Both the position numbers and the translations under genes were made by a program. Source: Actinomycetota bacterium (GTDB taxonomy: Bacteria > Actinomycetota > Thermoleophilia > Gaiellales > Gaiellaceae). Taken from it: DNA of 36,728 nucleotides. The notes under the pieces are model-generated. The model searched no databases and was not told where the DNA came from. It was given only the letters and a program-made list of their open reading frames with translations. Location of the stretch: NCBI GenBank assembly GCA_005885565.1, contig VAXK01000205.1, positions 1 through 36,728 on the forward strand. The letters are read 5' to 3'. Position 1 is the stretch's first letter, and every line of letters begins with the position of its first letter. This document shows, one piece after another, positions 26,487 to 35,431 of this stretch.

Positions 26487-27627
26487 GGCGCTCGAGCGCT
26501 ACCGCGCGCTGCCGATGCCCACGACCTCCGAGGAGTCGTGGCGCTTCACCGACCTGCGCGGCTTCGACCCCGACGCCTTCGCCGTGAGCTCGAACGGCCA
26601 ATCCCGGGTGACAGTCACTCGGCCGATGCTCGATCTGGACGTGGCCGGGCTGGCCGTGGCCGGACCGGATGGGATCGAGATCGAGCGCGCGCCGGAGGGG
26701 ATCGTCTTCGAGCCGCTCGACGAGACGCACGAGCGCCTCGGGCAGCTCGTCGGCGCCGACGAGAAGTTCGCCGCGCACAACGCAGCGCTCTGGAAGCACG
26801 GCCTGCTCGTGCACGTGCCGCGCGGCGTCGAGCTCGAGCGGCCGCTCTACGTGCGCATCTCGGCGCCGTTCTGGCGGCTGCTCGTCGTGGCGGAGGAGGG
26901 AGCGCGCTTCTCGCTCGTCGAGGAGTACATCTCGGCCGGCGAGGGCGAGGCGTACTCGAACGCCGTCGCCGAGCTCTTCGTCGAGCAGGCCGCGAAGCTC
27001 GAGTACGTGTCGCTTCAGAACCTGTCACGGGAGACGTGGCACTTCGCCTCGCACCACGCACGGGTCGAGCGCGACGCCGAGCTCGACTGGGTGGCGGGAG
27101 GCTTCGGCTCGAAGAAGGGGAAGACGCGCATCCACAACGATCTGGCCGGACAGGGCGCGACCTCGCGCGTCACCGGCGCGTACTTCGCCGACGGCACGCA
27201 GCACCTCGACTACGACACGTTCCAGGAGCACATAGCCCCGTCGACGACCTCCGACTTCGCGTTCAAGGGCGCGCTTCGCGACGAGGCCACCTCGGTCTGG
27301 CGCGGGATGATCCGCGTCGAGAAGGACGCGCAGAAGACGAATGCCTACCAGGAGAACCGGAACCTCCTGCTCTCGACGAAGGCCCACGCGGACTCGATCC
27401 CGGGCCTGGAGATCCTGGCGAACGACGTGCGCTGCACCCACGGAGCGACGGTGAGCCCGGTGAATCGCGACGAGCTCTTCTACGCCATGGCGCGCGGCCT
27501 GACCCGGCCGGACGCGGAGCGCCTGATCGTGCGTGCGTTCTTCCAGGAGGTGCTCGACCGGGTGGAGCTGGAGCCGGTGCGAGAGGCGCTCGCGAGCGCG
27601 CTCGAGGCGCGCATCCCTCAGGCCTAG
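26473..27627 (+). CDS. sufD: Fe-S cluster assembly protein SufD
   Basis: 384 aa; ALPMPTTSEESWRFTDLRGFDPDAF, TNAYQENRNLLLSTKAHADSIPGLEILANDVRCTHGATV, RGLTRPDAERLIVRAFFQEVLDRV. Confidence 0.95.
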   Translation: MSRPEALERYRALPMPTTSEESWRFTDLRGFDPDAFAVSSNGQSRVTVTRPMLDLDVAGLAVAGPDGIEIERAPEGIVFEPLDETHERLGQLVGADEKFAAHNAALWKHGLLVHVPRGVELERPLYVRISAPFWRLLVVAEEGARFSLVEEYISAGEGEAYSNAVAELFVEQAAKLEYVSLQNLSRETWHFASHHARVERDAELDWVAGGFGSKKGKTRIHNDLAGQGATSRVTGAYFADGTQHLDYDTFQEHIAPSTTSDFAFKGALRDEATSVWRGMIRVEKDAQKTNAYQENRNLLLSTKAHADSIPGLEILANDVRCTHGATVSPVNRDELFYAMARGLTRPDAERLIVRAFFQEVLDRVELEPVREALASALEARIPQA

Positions 27628-28025
27628 AGCTCGGCTTCAGGCGTGACGTCGAGCCACCCGTCCGCTGCGCAGACGGTGACTCGAAAGAAGCGCAGAAAGC
27701 CTTCTTGCCCCAACAAGCTGAACGCGAAGGGCCACGGATCGCAGAAGCTCACGGGCGCGTCGTACCGGGTTCCGGCAATGGTGAGATCGGCCCGTGCCAG
27801 TTTCGCTCTGGCCCGAACACCCCCGACGACGAGCTCCTGCTCCGGCGCGCCGCTCAAGTCGATGCCGACGGCCTCGGCCAGCCAGCCTGCGAACCGGTTG
27901 GTGGTCGCACCTGTGTCGACAAGACACAGTTGCGGAGCTTCTGCGAGATCCTCGACCTGAACGGGGATCGCCGGCCGGATGAGCGGCGTGCGCTCGCCCG
28001 GGAGCTCCACGAACACGTATCTCAC
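27624..28025 (-). CDS. Retropepsin-like aspartic protease domain protein
   Basis: GTG 28025 (GTGA overlap with upstream gene); LCLVDTGATTNRFAGWLAEAVGIDL...LLGQEGFLRFFRVTV. Confidence 0.65.
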   Translation of the reverse strand: MRYVFVELPGERTPLIRPAIPVQVEDLAEAPQLCLVDTGATTNRFAGWLAEAVGIDLSGAPEQELVVGGVRARAKLARADLTIAGTRYDAPVSFCDPWPFAFSLLGQEGFLRFFRVTVCAADGWLDVTPEAEL

Positions 28026-28501
28026 AACGGCGCCGCACCCTCGGCTTCTTCGTCGCGGGCGGGTACCCGGAACATCCCGTATTCGGCGCGTCGCCCATGC
28101 CGTGCCAGCCACCCGAGGACCTCCTGTGGCGTCTCGGCCGCGACAAGCACCTCCGTCGGCGCGCCCAAGGCGATCCAGCGGCCGGCATGGGGCGCGAGAG
28201 CAGCGGCCTGCCGTCCGCCGTGCGGAAGCCCGACCTCTGGGTCGGTTTCGTCGCTGACCTCGCTTGTGACGCGTGAAGCCGTAAAGCCAAGCCGCAGAAG
28301 GATCCGACGTGCTTGGTGGGTGGTGAAATCGGCTCGGTCGAGGCCGGTCGCGCACGTGATGACCTGCTTGGGCGGGTATCGACGACCACGTACGACGACG
28401 TAGTGCTCTTGAATCGGCTCGGGGAGGACGCGCTCGAGGGCCTTCTCGATCCTCTCGCGGTCGAGGTCGACGAGCTGATGGGCAACCTGGAACCGAGACA
28501 T
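28022..28501 (-). CDS. Hypothetical protein with a ScoMcrA-type N-terminal head-like domain
   Basis: 159 aa; ERIEKALERVLPEPIQEHYVVVRGRRYPPKQVITCATGLDRADFTTHQARRILLRLGF resembles the RxYPxKQ...F(T/S)(T/S)HQARRxLxRLGF module. Confidence 0.5.
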   Translation of the reverse strand: MSRFQVAHQLVDLDRERIEKALERVLPEPIQEHYVVVRGRRYPPKQVITCATGLDRADFTTHQARRILLRLGFTASRVTSEVSDETDPEVGLPHGGRQAAALAPHAGRWIALGAPTEVLVAAETPQEVLGWLARHGRRAEYGMFRVPARDEEAEGAAPL

Positions 28502-28584
28502 CTTCTCCGATCTGTATTTACAGCATCGTATCGATCACCGCGCGGTACTTGCTCTATTGCGCACCGCGTAGTAGTGTCCGCCGC

Positions 28585-28920
28585 GTGGATGCCAGCCAGC
28601 TCCTCCGCGGGGCGCTCGACGCCGCCGTGCTCGCCGTCGTCGCCGAGCGGGACGGATACGGCTACGACGTCCTGCGGCGGCTCCGGGCGGCCGGGCTCAC
28701 GGACGTCGGCGACGCGTCGGTGTACGGGACGCTTCGCCGCCTCTACAGGGCCGGTGCGCTCACGTCGTACGTCGAGCCCTCGGACGAGGGGCCGCACCGC
28801 CGCTACTACGGGATCACGGAGCGCGGCCGGGCCCAGCTGGCCGAAGCTCGCTCCGTCTGGGGCGACTTCTCCCGCGCGTTGACGAACCTGCTCGAGTCGA
28901 ACGTGGAGGTGACCGCATGA
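28585..28920 (+). CDS. PadR-family transcriptional regulator (probably leaderless)
   Basis: GTG 28585; LLRGALDAAVLAVVAERDGYGYDVLRRLRAAGLTDVGDASVYGTLRRLYRAGALTSY. Confidence 0.9.
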   Translation: MDASQLLRGALDAAVLAVVAERDGYGYDVLRRLRAAGLTDVGDASVYGTLRRLYRAGALTSYVEPSDEGPHRRYYGITERGRAQLAEARSVWGDFSRALTNLLESNVEVTA

Positions 28921-29786
28921 CCGGTGTATCAGCCGAGGTGACCGCGTACCTCGCCGCCGTGCGCGCGGCGCTGGCCGATCTCCCGCCGACGGAGCGGGAC
29001 GACCTGCTCGCGGAGGTCGAGCCGTCGCTCGTCGAGGCGGCCGCCGAGAGCGGAGGGAACGTCGCCGCGCGGCTCGGGCCGCCCGAGGAGTTCGCCGCCG
29101 AGCTCCGCGCTGCGGCCGGGCTTCACGGCGGCTCGCCCGCCGCCTCGGCTCCGACGATTCGCGACGCGCTGAGCAGGATTGCTGCCGACCCGCGCGTCTC
29201 GGAGCTCCGGCGTCTCGCGCCGCTGTGGTGGCTCGCGCGCGCGTACGTCGCCGTTGCGGCCTTCGCGCTCGCGATCGGCGCTCCCTGGTCGCGCACCTAC
29301 GTCGTCCTCCCTCACCTCGGCAGCGGAGCGATCGCGCTGCTCGTGATCGCCGCCGCCGCCGTCGTCTCGATCTGGCTCGGATTGACCGGCCGCTCGAGGT
29401 CCCTCGTGGAACTCGCGCTCGTCGTCGCGGCCGTACCCGTCGCCGTCCACCTCGCGCACCGCCCGGTCCCGCCGACGAGGGTCTACTACGCTCAGATCGC
29501 GGCGTTCACGCCGGGCCTGACATACGACGGGGCTCCCGTCGGCAACGTCTATCCGTACTCGAAGAACGGGAAGCTCCTCCACGACGTGCTCCTCTACACC
29601 GGCGCCGGCGCGCCGGTCGACCTGCGCCCGGGCGTGCCCGATCCGGAGCGGCGCGTCGTCCACACGCGCTCCGGCAAGGCGGTCTACAACGCTTTCCCGG
29701 TGCGCTACTTCGAGCCGGGAACGAATCGGGTGGCGCACCCGAACGCGGCGCCGAAGGTGCGGATCCCGAGGCTACGAGCCGGTTAG
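28917..29786 (+). CDS. HAAS/DUF1700-like membrane protein, partner of PadR
   Basis: 289 aa; N-terminal VTAYLAAVRAALADLPPTERDDLLAEVEPSLVEAA...LGPPEEFAAELRAAAG, then TM helices; ATGA overlap with padR. Confidence 0.75.
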   Translation: MTGVSAEVTAYLAAVRAALADLPPTERDDLLAEVEPSLVEAAAESGGNVAARLGPPEEFAAELRAAAGLHGGSPAASAPTIRDALSRIAADPRVSELRRLAPLWWLARAYVAVAAFALAIGAPWSRTYVVLPHLGSGAIALLVIAAAAVVSIWLGLTGRSRSLVELALVVAAVPVAVHLAHRPVPPTRVYYAQIAAFTPGLTYDGAPVGNVYPYSKNGKLLHDVLLYTGAGAPVDLRPGVPDPERRVVHTRSGKAVYNAFPVRYFEPGTNRVAHPNAAPKVRIPRLRAG

Positions 29787-30449
29787 GAGGTCTGCGAGCT
29801 CGCGCGGGCACGTGAGGAACGGCGAGTGACCCGCGTCGAGCTCGATCGCCTCGACTCCGAGCCGCTCGCGCGCCGCGCGGCGTGACCAGGCCGGGTCGAC
29901 GGCGTGGTCGCGAGCACAGACCACATACGTGCTCTCCACCGCCGGCCACGTCTCGAGCGGCGTCGTCTCGACGTTGGGAAGGCGCGCCTGACGGCGTAGC
30001 CGTGCGGACGCCCACGCGGCCGCCTCGGGCGGACACTCCGGATACATGCCCTGCTCGGCAGCTCCGTCGGGCCAGTAGGAGCGATCCAACTCGTCGCGGA
30101 CGAGTGCGGCGCCGAAGCCGTCGACGAAGACGCCCTCCTGCTCGCGCAGGCTCAGGCCGACCTGCGGGATCAGGGCACACAGGAAGACGAGCCTCCTCAC
30201 CTGGCGCTCGAGCGCGACGAGCGGAATCGCGAGCCCTGCGAGGGAATGGCCGACGACCACGACGTCATCGGCCACGCCGTCGAGCGCGCGCGTGACGACC
30301 GTCGCGTAGTCGGCGCTCCCGAGTGACGGGTCGTCACACGGCAGGTCGACCGCGACGACGTCGTGGCCGCGGGCCTCGAGCTCGGGCTCGAGGCGCTCCC
30401 AGCACCACGCGCCGTGCCAGGCGCCGTGGACGAGCGCGAAGGTCGTCAC
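29772..30449 (-). CDS. Alpha/beta hydrolase
   Basis: GTG 30449; TTFALVHGAWHGAWCWERLEPEL, VVVGHSLAGLAIPLVA, ELDAGHSPFLTCPRELADLL. Confidence 0.9.
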   Translation of the reverse strand: MTTFALVHGAWHGAWCWERLEPELEARGHDVVAVDLPCDDPSLGSADYATVVTRALDGVADDVVVVGHSLAGLAIPLVALERQVRRLVFLCALIPQVGLSLREQEGVFVDGFGAALVRDELDRSYWPDGAAEQGMYPECPPEAAAWASARLRRQARLPNVETTPLETWPAVESTYVVCARDHAVDPAWSRRAARERLGVEAIELDAGHSPFLTCPRELADLLTGS

Positions 30450-30901
30450 GCCTCGGTTGCGCCCCAGTCCTCGGCGGGGACGTCGCGGACGCGCTCGGCG
30501 AACATCCAGCGATGGCCCTCGAGATCCTCGACCCGGTAGTGGCGATCGCCGAAGGGCGTGTCCTCGACCTCCGAGAGGATCCGCGCCCCACCGGAGCGGG
30601 CCCGCTCGAAGTGCCCGTCCACGTCGTCGACGTAGGCGTGCACGCCGTCGACGACGAACGGCGTCTCCGACCAGCGCGCCGCCGCCTCGCAGCGCTCGCG
30701 ATGCGTCTTCGGGCTCTCGTAGTGCGGGCTCGGGCTCCCGAGCATCACCGCGCCGTCGCCGAGCCGGAGCTCGACGTGCGTGACCCGGCCGTCCGGCTCC
30801 TCGTAGCGAAGCTCCTCGCGGAAGCCGAAGACGCGGACGAGCCACTCCGCGGCACCGGCTACGTCCTCGTAGGACAGCATCGGCGTGATGGTCTGCGGCA
30901 C
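30446..30901 (-). CDS. VOC/glyoxalase-like protein
   Basis: 151 aa; MPQTITPMLSYEDVAGAAEWLVRVFGF, VEDLEGHRWMFAERVRDV. Confidence 0.88.
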   Translation of the reverse strand: MPQTITPMLSYEDVAGAAEWLVRVFGFREELRYEEPDGRVTHVELRLGDGAVMLGSPSPHYESPKTHRERCEAAARWSETPFVVDGVHAYVDDVDGHFERARSGGARILSEVEDTPFGDRHYRVEDLEGHRWMFAERVRDVPAEDWGATEA

Positions 30902-30924
30902 GCGCGACAGCCTAAACTCGCCGC

Positions 30925-31611
30925 GTGGCCGGCTGCTGCACGCCCTCCGGGTACCGGAAGATCTTCGGCGAGAAGACCGCCAGGCGGGACGTGAGGAGGT
31001 ACCAGCGGCGCGGGCTCGACCGAGCGGCGCGGCGGATCGTCGGCTTCCTCGCTGGCCGCGGCGTCGAGGGCGACTCGGTGCTCGAGGTCGGAGGCGGGAT
31101 CGGCGCGATCCAGCTCGAGCTGCTGCGCGCGGGCGCGGCGAGGGCGACGAACGTCGAGCTCTCGCCGGAGTACGAGCCGCCGGCTGGCGAGCTGCTGCGC
31201 GAGGCGGGGCTCGAGGAACGTGTGGAGCGGCAGCTCGGTGACTTTGTCCGGGACGCGGCCGAGCTCGAGCCGGCCGACGACGTCGTGCTGCACCGCGTCG
31301 TCTGCTGCTACCCGGATTCGGAGGCCCTCGTCGGCGCGGCCGCCGACCATGCGCGGCGCAGGCTCGTGCTCAGCTTCCCACCGGACACGGCGCTCTTCCG
31401 GGCGGGGAGCGCCGTGCTCAACGCCTTCCTCGCGGTGACGCGAACCGAGTTCAGGACATTCGTCCATCCGGTCGCGACGATCCTCTCGGCCGCCCGGGCG
31501 CGCGGGCTCGAGCCGGCGCTCGACACCCGAACGCCGATGTGGCGGATCGTCGGGTTCGAGCGCGCCCGCCGCGAAGGGGGCGGCGACGGGCGCGCTCAGC
31601 GGGACGACTAG
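30925..31611 (+). CDS. SAM-dependent methyltransferase-like protein
   Basis: 228 aa; VLEVGGGIGAIQLELLRAGAARATNVELSPEYEP motif I. Confidence 0.82.
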   Translation: MAGCCTPSGYRKIFGEKTARRDVRRYQRRGLDRAARRIVGFLAGRGVEGDSVLEVGGGIGAIQLELLRAGAARATNVELSPEYEPPAGELLREAGLEERVERQLGDFVRDAAELEPADDVVLHRVVCCYPDSEALVGAAADHARRRLVLSFPPDTALFRAGSAVLNAFLAVTRTEFRTFVHPVATILSAARARGLEPALDTRTPMWRIVGFERARREGGGDGRAQRDD

Positions 31612-32072
31612 GCCAGCGCCGCGCAGATCTGCGGGAACGGCGACACGTCCTGGTGGCCGGTCGCCTGGAGGATCCGGAGCGCCGTGTTGAGGTCGCTCGG
31701 GTCGGCGACGTAGACGAGCCGGCCGACGTCCGCGAACACCAGGCCGTAGCCCGGCGCCGTGAAGCGGCCGTTGTTGCCGTCGATCGTCACGGTCACGGTG
31801 CCGTCGCCGTTCGGCTCGACGACGAACGGCCCCGCGAGCGGCGAGGCCAGCGACTTGCCGCCGGGCGGGTTCGACCAGGTGAGGTGGAAGTCCTCGACCG
31901 TGGTCACGTCGCGGCCGCTCGAGTACACCGCTTCGCGGAACGTTCCCGCCGAGTGCACGACGATGTCGAACGGGCAGGTCTCCGCGCTCGTCGGGATGAC
32001 GCGCGTGCGCTCGAAGGGCGTGAGCGTCACGGTCGGCGCGTTCGCGACGGCCGTCGATGCCGCGCAGAGCAG
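31608..32072 (-). CDS. Hypothetical secreted-type protein, 5' end apparently missing
   Basis: LLCAASTAVANAPTVTLTPFERTRVIPTSAETCPFDIVVHSAGTFREAVY...; the signal-like segment has no adjacent ATG/GTG/TTG. Confidence 0.5.
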   Translation of the reverse strand: MLCAASTAVANAPTVTLTPFERTRVIPTSAETCPFDIVVHSAGTFREAVYSSGRDVTTVEDFHLTWSNPPGGKSLASPLAGPFVVEPNGDGTVTVTIDGNNGRFTAPGYGLVFADVGRLVYVADPSDLNTALRILQATGHQDVSPFPQICAALA

Positions 32073-32519
32073 CTCGCCGTCGACCTGCTCAACTCCTGGG
32101 ACGAGCTCGAGCCGGACCCGGAGCTCCTGAGCGTGCGCTGGCTCCGCTTCTACCTCGGCTTCCACGGCTACGAGGCGGCCGCCGCCGCCGTACGCGAGGA
32201 GGACGTACCGGCCGCCAAGGTGCTGCGCGAGCGGCTGCGGGAGGCCTTCGACGCGACCTCGGAGGAGGACGCGGTGTCGACGCTCAACGCCGTGCTCGTC
32301 GAGCACGCGGACCCGCCGCGCCTGGAGCGGACGTCCGACGGGTGGCGCTTCCGGTACGGGCCCGCCGAGGCCGCGGGGCGCTTCGGCCGGTGCAGGGCGC
32401 ATCCGTGCCGATGCGTCTTCGTCGACCGCTCGCGCAACCGCAGCCGCCGTTACTGCTGCGAGCTCTGCGCGGACCGGGCCACGCAAGCCGCGGCGCGTCG
32501 GCGCCGCGCGAAGTCCTAA
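32067..32519 (+). CDS. CGNR zinc-finger (ABATE-type) protein, 5' end apparently missing
   Basis: AEQLAVDLLNSWDELEPDPELLSVRWLRFYL...CRAHPCRCVFVDRSRNRSRRYCCELCADR; no in-frame canonical start near the homology boundary. Confidence 0.6.
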   Translation, partial: EQLAVDLLNSWDELEPDPELLSVRWLRFYLGFHGYEAAAAAVREEDVPAAKVLRERLREAFDATSEEDAVSTLNAVLVEHADPPRLERTSDGWRFRYGPAEAAGRFGRCRAHPCRCVFVDRSRNRSRRYCCELCADRATQAAARRRRAKS

Positions 32520-32543
32520 CACGCCCGTCGTACCTTGTGAGGA

Positions 32544-33410
32544 GTGAGGCTGGCTGTCGCGGCGCTCGCGCTCGTCCTCTTCGGTGCGACATCCGATGCT
32601 CACGCCACGTTTCCGGGCCGGAACGGCCGTGTCGCGTTCGTCCGCGGCGTCTACGACCCGGCGTCCGGCGACTGGCAGAGCCGCGACGTCTACTCCGTCA
32701 GGCCCGACGGAAGCGGGCTGCTGAACCTGACGCGCGACCGGTCGTTCGACCAGTTCTCCCCCGCGTGGTCGGCCGACGGCAGCCGGATCGCGTACGTCGA
32801 GGCCGACGGCGCGACGAACCTCGATCTCTCTGGCGACGAGCTGTGGACGATGCGGGCGGACGGGTCGCGGAAGCGGCGGCTGACGGAGAACGGCACGGCC
32901 GACGAGCAGCCGGCATGGTCGCCCGACGGCAAGTGGATCGTCTTCTCGCGCCGGACGAGCCAGAGGAACGCGGATCTCGCCGTGATCGGCTCGAGCGGCG
33001 GGCGCGTCCGGCTGCTGACGCGGACGACCGATCTCGACGAGCTCTATCCCACCTGGTCGCCCGACGGGCGCCGGATCGCCTACTGGCTCCTGCCGCGCAC
33101 CGAGGCCCTGGCCGGCCGCGGCGGGTACTACGTCCTCACGGTCCGCACCGGCCGCGTCCACCGGGTCGTCCGCGACTACGGCCTCGACGCGCGTCCGACG
33201 TGGACGCCGCGCGGCCGCCTGAGCATCACCCGGGCGGCATGGTCCCCGGACGGAAGGCTGCGCGTGGTCGCGAATCCCCAAAGTCCGTACGAGGTCGCCC
33301 GTCGGATCGAGATCTGGAACCCCGACGGCAGCCTGCGCCGCGTCGTCACGCACAGCGTCGCCCCGGTCGACGACTTCGACCCCTCGTGGCAGCCTCTGCC
33401 GCGCCGGTAG
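32544..33410 (+). CDS. Secreted TolB/PD40-type beta-propeller protein
   Basis: 288 aa; signal MRLAVAALALVLFGATSDAHA; repeats FSPAWSADGSRIAYV, PAWSPDGKWIVFSR, PTWSPDGRRIAYW. Confidence 0.85.
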   Translation: MRLAVAALALVLFGATSDAHATFPGRNGRVAFVRGVYDPASGDWQSRDVYSVRPDGSGLLNLTRDRSFDQFSPAWSADGSRIAYVEADGATNLDLSGDELWTMRADGSRKRRLTENGTADEQPAWSPDGKWIVFSRRTSQRNADLAVIGSSGGRVRLLTRTTDLDELYPTWSPDGRRIAYWLLPRTEALAGRGGYYVLTVRTGRVHRVVRDYGLDARPTWTPRGRLSITRAAWSPDGRLRVVANPQSPYEVARRIEIWNPDGSLRRVVTHSVAPVDDFDPSWQPLPRR

Positions 33411-33438
33411 CCGGGCGGCGCCTCGGTACGATGCGTCC

Positions 33439-34683
33439 GTGGCCGTGACGGAACGGAAGAAGCTCGACGCGCAGAAGCTCCGCGCCGACTTCCCCATCTT
33501 CGAGCAGGAGATCAACGGCAAGCCGCTCGCGTACCTCGACTCGGCGGTGACCTCGCAGAAGCCGCGGCAGGTGCTCGAAGCGCTGCGGACGTTCTACGAG
33601 ACCTCGTACGCCAACGTGCACCGCGGCGTGTACACGCTCTCGGAGCGCGCGACGGCGGAGTACGAGGGCGCGCGCGAGAAGGTGGCGCGCTTCGTCAACG
33701 CGCCGTCGGCGCGCGAGGTCGTCTTCCTCCGCGGCGCGACGGAGGGGCTCAACCTCGTCGCCTATGCCTGGGGGCTCGACAACCTCGGCCCCGGCGACGT
33801 CGTCCTCGTCACCGAGCTCGAGCACCATTCGAACTTCGTCCCGTGGCAGTACATCGCGCAGCGCACCGGCGCCGAGTTTCGCGCGATCCCGCTCGACGAC
33901 CACGGCGAGCTTCGGCTCGACACGCTGGACGAGATCGCCGGCTCCGAGCAGGTGAAGGTGGTCGCGAACAACCTCGTCTCGAACGCCCTCGGCACGATCA
34001 ACCCGGTCGAGCGGCTCTCGGCGTGGGCGCACGAGCGCGGGGCGATCATGGTCGTCGACGCCGCCCAGGCCGCGCCGCACCACCCGATCGACGTCCAGGC
34101 GCTCGGCTGCGACTTCCTCGCCTTCTCGGCCCACAAGATGTGCGGCCCGACGAGCGTCGGCGCGCTCTGGGGGCGGCAGGAGATCCTCGAGCGGATGGCG
34201 CCGTTCAACCTCGGCGGGCACATGATCCGCGCGGTCAACCTCGAGCGGACGACGTGGGGCCAGGTGCCGGCGAAGTTCGAGGCGGGGACGCAGCCGATCG
34301 CCGAGGCCGTCGGCTTCGGCGCGGCCGTCGACTATCTCACCGGGATCGGGCTCGACGCGATCGAGGAGTACGAGCAGGAGCTCGCCGCGCAGGCGCTCGA
34401 GGCGCTGGCCGACGTCCCGGGGATCAAGCTCTACGGCCCGCCGCCGGAGCGTCGCGCCGGCATCGTCTCCTTCAACCTCGAGGGCGTGCATCCGCACGAC
34501 GTGGCGCAGGTGCTCGACATGCGGGGCGTCGCGATTCGCGCCGGCCACCACTGCTGCCAGCCGCTGATGGCGAAGCTCGGCGTGGCGGCGACGAACCGGG
34601 CGAGCTTCTACCTGTACAGCCTCCCCGAGGAGGTCGACCGGCTCGCCGAGGGCGTGCACGAGGCGCGGCGACTCTTCGCATGA
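33439..34683 (+). CDS. sufS: Cysteine desulfurase SufS
   Basis: 414 aa; PLAYLDSAVTSQKPRQVLEALRTFYETSYANVHRGVYTLSERAT, AFSAHKMCGPTSVGALWG, IRAGHHCCQPLM. Confidence 0.96.
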   Translation: MAVTERKKLDAQKLRADFPIFEQEINGKPLAYLDSAVTSQKPRQVLEALRTFYETSYANVHRGVYTLSERATAEYEGAREKVARFVNAPSAREVVFLRGATEGLNLVAYAWGLDNLGPGDVVLVTELEHHSNFVPWQYIAQRTGAEFRAIPLDDHGELRLDTLDEIAGSEQVKVVANNLVSNALGTINPVERLSAWAHERGAIMVVDAAQAAPHHPIDVQALGCDFLAFSAHKMCGPTSVGALWGRQEILERMAPFNLGGHMIRAVNLERTTWGQVPAKFEAGTQPIAEAVGFGAAVDYLTGIGLDAIEEYEQELAAQALEALADVPGIKLYGPPPERRAGIVSFNLEGVHPHDVAQVLDMRGVAIRAGHHCCQPLMAKLGVAATNRASFYLYSLPEEVDRLAEGVHEARRLFA

Positions 34684-35114
34684 GCGAGTTCGACCAGCTG
34701 TATCGCGAGGTCATCCTCGACCACTACAAGAACCCGCGCGGGCACGGGGTGATCGACGACGCCGACGCGAGCGCCGACGGCCAGAATCCGCTCTGCGGCG
34801 ACGAGGTCTCGATCTACGTCAGCTTCGAGCCCGACGGCGACACGATCGAAGAGGTCAAGTTCTCGGGCCGCGGGTGCGCGATCAGCCAGGCGGCGACCTC
34901 GATGCTGATGGAGATGGTGAAAGGCCGAAGCGCGTCCGAGGTGGCCACGCTCTCGAAGGACGAGCTCCTCGACGAAGTCGGGATCCCGCTCACGCCGATC
35001 CGGCTCAAGTGCGCCCTCCTCGGCCTCTGGACGCTCAAGGTCGCCCTCCACAAGGGCAAGGGGACGCCGCTGCCGGAAGAGGCGGCCGGGCTCGACGACT
35101 TGACGCTCGGATAG
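34680..35114 (+). CDS. sufU: SufU-type Fe-S assembly protein
   Basis: MSEFDQLYREVILDHYKNPRGHGVIDDADASADGQNPLCGDEV, SGRGCAISQAATSMLMEMVKG. Confidence 0.96.
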   Translation: MSEFDQLYREVILDHYKNPRGHGVIDDADASADGQNPLCGDEVSIYVSFEPDGDTIEEVKFSGRGCAISQAATSMLMEMVKGRSASEVATLSKDELLDEVGIPLTPIRLKCALLGLWTLKVALHKGKGTPLPEEAAGLDDLTLG

Positions 35115-35431
35115 TGGCGGCTGAGATCGAGGTCTGCCCGGTGGAGGAGCTGCCGCCGGGCGAGGTGAAGATCGTCCACGCAGGCGAGTTCTCGCTCGGC
35201 GTCTACAACCTTGGTGGGGAGTTCTACGCGATCGAGGATCGCTGCTCGCACGACGACGGGCCGCTCGCGGAGGGCGACTTCGACGTCGAGGAGGGGTATG
35301 CGGTGTGTCCGCGGCACGGCGCGCACATCGACATCCGGACCGGCCGGCCGCTGACCCTACCGGCCGTCGAGCCGGTCGAGACCTTCCCCGTACGCGTCGA
35401 AGACGGGATCGTCAAGGTCAGGGTGGCGTGA
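35114..35431 (+). CDS. Rieske [2Fe-2S] ferredoxin-like protein
   Basis: 105 aa; DRCSHDDGPLAEG...YAVCPRHGAHIDIRTGRPL. Confidence 0.92.
   Translation: MAAEIEVCPVEELPPGEVKIVHAGEFSLGVYNLGGEFYAIEDRCSHDDGPLAEGDFDVEEGYAVCPRHGAHIDIRTGRPLTLPAVEPVETFPVRVEDGIVKVRVA

Noticed and set aside
31608-33521. 637-aa minus-strand ORF antisense to the CGNR and beta-propeller genes
   Set aside because: Only its C-terminal part (about 31608-32072) looks like protein; the rest is R/A/D/V-rich shadow sequence from the high-GC opposite strand.
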